This document shows positions 6,152-8,964 of a DNA stretch of 8,964 nt, piece after piece. The notes under the pieces were generated by a model. It was not told where the DNA came from. It searched no databases and worked only from the letters and a program-made list of their open reading frames with translations. Position 1 is the stretch's first letter, and the number at the start of each line of letters is the position of its first letter. Source of the stretch: Intrasporangiaceae bacterium (GTDB taxonomy: Bacteria > Actinomycetota > Actinomycetes > Actinomycetales > Dermatophilaceae); NCBI GenBank assembly GCA_012518475.1, contig JAAYSB010000076.1, forward strand, positions 1 through 8,964, written 5' to 3'. Made by a program: the position numbers and the translations under genes.

Positions 6152-6157
6152 TACGTT
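6152..6157 (+). promoter_or_regulatory. Candidate -10 element of galK (leaderless)
   Basis: TACGTT fits TANNNT and ends seven bases before the ATG at 6165. There is no Shine-Dalgarno in CACAACC just before the start, so a leaderless mRNA is likely. No convincing -35 is seen at 17-18 bp, so expression may need an activator or rely on the -10 alone. Confidence 0.4.
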
Positions 6158-6164
6158 CACAACC

Positions 6165-7343
6165 ATGACAGCAGACCTCATCGGCCTCGTCACCGACACG
6201 TTCGGCGACCTCGTCGGCCGTGATCCTGAAGGGGTGTGGTCTGCACCCGGGAGGGTCAACCTCATCGGGGAGCACACGGACTACAACGCGGGCCTGTGTC
6301 TGCCGATCGCGCTACCGCAACGGACCTACGTGGCAGCGGGCGCCCGCTCCGACGGCCGGCTCAGGGTCACCTCGATCACGCCTGGCCGCAGGCCCTCGCA
6401 CGCCGAGGTCGCGCTGACTGAGATCAGCCGGGAGCACCCCGGCAGCTGGGGAGGGTATGTCGCCGGGGTCCTCTGGGCGCTGCTCGCCGAGGGGTATGCG
6501 GTGGGCGGGCTCGACCTCGTCCTCACCTCCGCCGTGCCCGTCGGGGCGGGCCTGTCGAGCAGCGCCGCCCTCACCTGCTCGGTCGCAGCCGCCGCCTCGG
6601 ACGTCTATCGCCTCGGGCTGCTCGACACCGACGAGGGCCGACGCGTGCTCATCGCCGCGACGATCCGGGCGGAGAACGAGATCGCCGGCGCCCCGACCGG
6701 TGGGATGGACCAGACCGCCGCCCTGCTCAGCCGGCCCGGCCATGCGCTGCGGCTCGACTTCCGTTCGGGTGAGGTCACACCCGTCCCCGTCGACCTGTCG
6801 TCCGCCGGGATGGTGCTGCTCGTCTGTGACACCCGGGCATCGCACGCGCTCAACGACGGTCAGTATGCCGAGCGCCGGTCATCGTGTGAGCGGGCTGCCG
6901 CGACCCTTGGGGTGCCGTCGCTGCGGGAGCTGTCGGTCGCCGACCTGCCGCGCGTCGAGCGCGAGCTGGACCAGGTCGACGCCCGGCGGGTCCGCCACGT
7001 CGTTACCGAGATCCACCGGGTCGACGCCTGCATCCAGTCGCTGCGCGACGGCGACATGGAGGAGGCCGGCCGGCTGTTCGTCGCCTCTCACGAGTCACTT
7101 CGGGACGACTACGAGGTCTCGTGTGCCGAGCTGGACGCGGTCGTCGAGGAGGCGGTGGCGGCCGGGGCGCCCGGTGCTCGGATGACCGGGGGAGGCTTCG
7201 GGGGTTCGGCGATCGCTCTGGTCCCGGTCGATGAGGTCGACGTCGTCACGTCAGCCATCGAGACCAGGTTCTCCCGGGAGGGCTGGAACGAGCCGCACTG
7301 TTTCACTGCGACGCCGGGGAGCGCCGCATACCGCGACGTCTGA
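6165..7343 (+). CDS. galK: Galactokinase
   Basis: The product has 392 aa, the normal length. It phosphorylates alpha-D-galactose with ATP to galactose 1-phosphate, the first committed Leloir step, in the cytoplasm. The galactokinase signature GRVNLIGEHTDYN is at 29-41; by family comparison R30 matches the catalytic Arg and E36, H37 and D39 contact the sugar. The GHMP ATP-binding motif PVGAGLSSSAAL is at 125-136. The catalytic base matches D182 in GGMDQTAAL (179-187), and GHMP motif 3, RMTGGGFGGSAIAL, is at 339-352. All key residues are kept, so it should be active. galT and galE are not adjacent: the gene has its own upstream region and meets a convergent small gene 9 bases after its stop. 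The ATG start leaves the usual ~22 residues before the signature. Confidence 0.96.
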   Translation: MTADLIGLVTDTFGDLVGRDPEGVWSAPGRVNLIGEHTDYNAGLCLPIALPQRTYVAAGARSDGRLRVTSITPGRRPSHAEVALTEISREHPGSWGGYVAGVLWALLAEGYAVGGLDLVLTSAVPVGAGLSSSAALTCSVAAAASDVYRLGLLDTDEGRRVLIAATIRAENEIAGAPTGGMDQTAALLSRPGHALRLDFRSGEVTPVPVDLSSAGMVLLVCDTRASHALNDGQYAERRSSCERAAATLGVPSLRELSVADLPRVERELDQVDARRVRHVVTEIHRVDACIQSLRDGDMEEAGRLFVASHESLRDDYEVSCAELDAVVEEAVAAGAPGARMTGGGFGGSAIALVPVDEVDVVTSAIETRFSREGWNEPHCFTATPGSAAYRDV

Positions 7344-7352
7344 CGGGTGCTG

Positions 7353-7556
7353 TCAGCTCGGGTGGCCCTCAGCCTCGTCGAGGGCAGCGGCTTCCTCCGC
7401 CTCGGCGGCCTCTTCCAGGGCGCGCTCGCGGCGACGGTCGATGAGTCGTTTGGCGATCCCACCGGCGACGACCACCCCGACCGCACCGGACATGATCCAG
7501 GCGAGGGCTGAGCGCTCGTCGGTCGGCAGCTCGCCGGTTCCGTTGTCAGTGCTCAT
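7353..7556 (-). CDS. Small single-pass membrane protein downstream of merR
   Basis: The product has 67 aa from ATG 7556 (MSTDNGTGEL); an upstream in-frame ATG at 7571 is less likely because GGGA lies about nine bases before the 7556 start. An acidic N-terminus is followed by one hydrophobic segment at about 17-35 (ALAWIMSGAVGVVVAGGIA), a strongly basic juxtamembrane stretch (KRLIDRRRER) and an acidic Ala/Glu-rich helix (ALEEAAEAEEAAALDEAE) that may form a coiled coil. No known family is recognised. It starts 37 bases after the merR stop on the same strand, so it is probably co-transcribed. The DERSALAWIMSGAVG segment (13-27) matches the small membrane protein of the MoxR operon. N-out or N-in topology is unresolved; positive charges after the segment suggest the C-terminal part is cytoplasmic. 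Confidence 0.6.
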   Translation of the reverse strand: MSTDNGTGELPTDERSALAWIMSGAVGVVVAGGIAKRLIDRRRERALEEAAEAEEAAALDEAEGHPS

Positions 7557-7593
7557 GCTCCACTGTCCCACGTGCGAGCGTCCCGTGGTGGGG

Positions 7594-7998
7594 TCAGCCG
7601 AGGGCCTCGAGGTCCCGGCGGCAGCTGACCTCCCAGGCCTCGAGCTCGGCGATGGCGGCCTCGAGGTCGGCCCTGCGCTGCTCGAGGTCGGCGCGGCGCT
7701 CGTCGATCTGGGTCAGGACGTACTCGAGCTGGGAGCGCTTGCCCCGGGGCAGGTCATAGAGGTCGATGATCGTGCGGATCTCCTCGAGCGGGAAGCCGAG
7801 CCGACGCCCGCGCAGGATGAGGGCGAGGCGGGTCCGGTCGCGGCGCCGATAGATCCGTCGGGTGCCCTCGCGCCGTGGAGAGATGAGGCCGAGGTCCTCG
7901 TAGTGGCGCACCGCCCGGTGGGTGACCCCGAACTCGTCGGCGATCTGCGCGATCGTCCACGTCTCGTCGGGGGCGCCGGCGGCTCCGGGGGTTGCCAT
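7594..7998 (-). CDS. MerR-family transcriptional regulator, LiuR-like
   Basis: The product has 134 aa. The winged helix-turn-helix of MerR proteins spans about 14-80: WTIAQIADEFGVTHRAVRHY (14-33), then EDLGLISPRREGTRRIYRRR, then RTRLALILRGRRLGFPLEEI (55-74) and RTIIDLYD. The ILRGRRLGF/IDLYD wording is like LiuR-type regulators of leucine and branched-chain acyl-CoA breakdown rather than metal sensors; only one Cys (126) is present, so no metal site of the usual kind. Residues 88-132 form the dimerisation coiled coil, with a repeated heptad RRADLE/RRADLE (101-106, 108-113) that shows in the DNA as a 12-bp repeat exactly 21 bp apart (7660 and 7681). It is divergent from an acyl-CoA dehydrogenase gene with a palindrome between them, so it probably represses that gene and itself, with an acyl-CoA as likely effector (inference). 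Confidence 0.88.
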   Translation of the reverse strand: MATPGAAGAPDETWTIAQIADEFGVTHRAVRHYEDLGLISPRREGTRRIYRRRDRTRLALILRGRRLGFPLEEIRTIIDLYDLPRGKRSQLEYVLTQIDERRADLEQRRADLEAAIAELEAWEVSCRRDLEALG

Positions 7999-8020
7999 AC
8001 GTGCGAGTCTGCTTTACGTT
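7992..8020 (+). promoter_or_regulatory. Candidate promoter of the acyl-CoA dehydrogenase gene
   Basis: TTGCCA (7992-7997) is one mismatch from TTGACA and stands exactly 17 bp before TACGTT (8015-8020), which fits TANNNT. Transcription would start near 8027, giving a leader of about 55 bases with a good ribosome binding site. The -10 lies inside the palindrome 8013-8028, so a bound regulator would block it. The -35 also covers the merR start codon. Confidence 0.5.
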
Positions 8021-8034
8021 AACGTAAACGTCAA
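8006..8034 (-). promoter_or_regulatory. Candidate merR promoter (leaderless)
   Basis: On the minus strand TTGACG (8034-8029) is a strong -35, followed by a 17-bp spacer and CAGACT (8011-8006) as -10. The -10 ends seven bases before the merR ATG, so the mRNA would be leaderless; no Shine-Dalgarno is seen. The spacer is filled by the 16-bp palindrome 8013-8028. A 17-bp spacer is normal length, unlike the 19-20 bp spacers of metal-sensing MerR activators, so repression is expected. Confidence 0.5.
8013..8034. promoter_or_regulatory. MerR operator: 16-bp perfect palindrome plus overlapping imperfect copy
   Basis: TTTACGTTAACGTAAA (8013-8028) is a perfect palindrome. ACGT recurs at 8016, 8022 and 8028, period 6, so a second, imperfect dyad TTAACGT/ACGTCAA overlaps at 8019-8034. 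This AT-rich island stands out in very GC-rich DNA. As far as I recall, LiuR-type MerR sites have paired ACGT cores of this kind; the exact consensus needs checking. It overlaps both divergent promoters. Confidence 0.72.
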
Positions 8035-8069
8035 GCACCTGCCCGGCCCACTGGGCGCCTGTCCCGACG

Positions 8070-8075
8070 AGGAGA
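8070..8075 (+). promoter_or_regulatory. Ribosome binding site of the acyl-CoA dehydrogenase gene
   Basis: AGGAGA ends seven bases before ATG 8083 and fixes that start, which also fits the conserved N-terminus of the family. Confidence 0.75.
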
Positions 8076-8082
8076 TCCCGCG

Positions 8083-8964
8083 ATGTTCCAGCTCGGCCCC
8101 GACCATGAGGAGTTCCGCTCTCTCGTCCGTGACTTCGCGATGGGGGAGGTCGAGCCGCACGTCCACCAGTGGGACCGCGACCACCACTTCCCGACCGACC
8201 TCGTGCCGAAGATGGGTGACCTCGGCCTCTTCGGTCTCGTCGTCCCCGAGGAGTTCGGCGGCTCGCTGGAGCACAACGACGCGGGTGCGTTCACGAGCCT
8301 GTGCATCGCCATCGAGGAGCTCGGCCGCGTAGACCAGTCGATCGGCATCACCCTGTCCGCAGGGGTCGGCCTCGGCATCAACCCGATCCTCACCTACGGC
8401 ACCGACGAGCAGAAGCAGACCTTCCTGCCCGACCTCGTCGCCGGCCGCGCGCTCGCGGGCTTCGGCCTCACCGAGCCGGACGCCGGCTCGGACGCCGGTG
8501 GCACCCGCACCCGGGCCGAGCTCGACGGCGACGAGTGGGTCGTCAACGGGGCCAAAGCGTTCATCACGAACTCCGGCACGGACATCACCTCCGTCGTCAC
8601 CGTCACCGCCCGCACGGGCACCCGGGAGGGCCGCGACGGCACGAGCAAGCCCGAGATCTCGGCCATCATGATCCCTTCGGGGACAAAGGGATTCGAGGTC
8701 GCTCCGGCCTATGACAAGCTCGGCTGGAACATCTCCGACACCCACGGACTGTCCTTCTCCGACTGTCGCGTCCCGGCGGACAACCTCCTCGGCGAGCGGG
8801 GCGAGGGCTACAAGCAGTTCCTCAAGACCCTCGACGACGGCCGCATTGCGATCAGTGCGCTCGCACTCGGGCTCATCACCCGGATGCGGGAGGAGACGGT
8901 CGAGTACAGCAAGACCCGCCAGGCCTTCGGCCGGCCGATCGCCGTCAACCAGGGCGTGAGCTTC
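8083..8964 (+). CDS. Acyl-CoA dehydrogenase, N-terminal 294 residues, truncated by window edge
   Basis: The frame stays open to the edge. Acyl-CoA dehydrogenases are FAD enzymes that form the alpha,beta double bond of acyl-CoA thioesters and pass electrons to ETF. Visible blocks: helical N-domain (FRSLVRDFAMGEVEPHVHQW), LGLFGLVVPEEFGG (47-60), the flavin/substrate block GFGLTEPDAGSDAGGTRTRA (126-145), WVVNGAKAFITNSG (152-165), KLGWNISDTHGLSFSDCRVP (214-233), and LDDGRIAISALALG in the C-terminal helical domain. Families are about 380-400 aa, so about 90-100 residues, including the usual catalytic Glu, are missing. Isovaleryl-CoA dehydrogenases carry their Glu in the LDxER position; here it is LDDGR, so the enzyme should be of the short/medium/2-methyl-branched type. 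Control by the divergent MerR protein is likely. Exact chain specificity cannot be read from this part. Confidence 0.93.
   Translation, partial: MFQLGPDHEEFRSLVRDFAMGEVEPHVHQWDRDHHFPTDLVPKMGDLGLFGLVVPEEFGGSLEHNDAGAFTSLCIAIEELGRVDQSIGITLSAGVGLGINPILTYGTDEQKQTFLPDLVAGRALAGFGLTEPDAGSDAGGTRTRAELDGDEWVVNGAKAFITNSGTDITSVVTVTARTGTREGRDGTSKPEISAIMIPSGTKGFEVAPAYDKLGWNISDTHGLSFSDCRVPADNLLGERGEGYKQFLKTLDDGRIAISALALGLITRMREETVEYSKTRQAFGRPIAVNQGVSF

Noticed and set aside
7567..7592. CCCAC/GTGGG inverted repeat between merR and the small gene
   Set aside because: Five-bp stem with a 16-base loop and no T-tract; too weak for a terminator.
7660..7692. 12-bp direct repeat in merR
   Set aside because: Spaced exactly 21 bp, it is explained by the repeated coiled-coil heptad RRADLE, not by a DNA-level element.
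8014..8745. Minus-strand open frame opposite the acyl-CoA dehydrogenase
   Set aside because: Antisense to unmistakable dehydrogenase blocks.

Overview
This window is gene-dense, very GC-rich DNA with strong G/C bias at third codon positions, GTG as well as ATG starts, 4-nt start/stop overlaps and TANNNT-type -10 elements. Together with the gene content (DUF2157/GDYXXLXY pair, actinobacterial-type helix-turn-helix protein, MerR/acyl-CoA dehydrogenase pair) it points to an actinomycete chromosome. A member of the Micrococcales (for example the Intrasporangiaceae/Dermatophilaceae) is a guess that the sequence alone cannot fix. There is no RNA gene, insertion sequence, CRISPR array or phage gene.

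Layout: (1) 1-599, minus, the N-terminal part of an S10 serine carboxypeptidase-like protein cut by the left edge. (2) 689-2427, plus, a two-gene translationally coupled unit: a DUF2157 multi-pass membrane protein and a GDYXXLXY-family membrane-anchored protein. (3) 2500-4996, minus, a three-gene operon read right to left: a 69-aa single-pass membrane protein, a MoxR-type AAA+ ATPase and a CoxE-type von Willebrand A protein. No metalloenzyme client is in view. (4) 5135-6016, plus, a regulator-like protein with two tandem helix-turn-helix units, divergent from operon 3. (5) 6165-7343, plus, a complete galactokinase standing alone without other Leloir genes. (6) 7353-7998, minus, a MerR-family regulator followed by a 67-aa single-pass membrane protein. 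(7) 8083-8964, plus, an acyl-CoA dehydrogenase cut by the right edge, divergent from merR.

The best regulatory signal is between merR and the acyl-CoA dehydrogenase gene. A perfect 16-bp palindrome (8013-8028) with three ACGT units at 6-bp period lies where two overlapping divergent promoters can be drawn, so one bound MerR dimer could close both. This looks like a LiuR-type switch for branched-chain or fatty acyl-CoA catabolism. A second theme is that four genes (S10, DUF2157, galK, merR) have no useful Shine-Dalgarno but have -10-like hexamers ending 6-7 nt before the ATG, as expected of leaderless mRNAs, while the other main genes have SD-like sequences.

The two small membrane proteins (4787-4996 and 7353-7556) share a motif, DExSA[FL]A[YW]I[FM]S, at the entry to their single membrane segment. 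They look like paralogues placed in two different regulatory/chaperone operons. With the MoxR-VWA pair, this is the least explained biology in the window. Intergenic gaps are all shorter than 150 bases.
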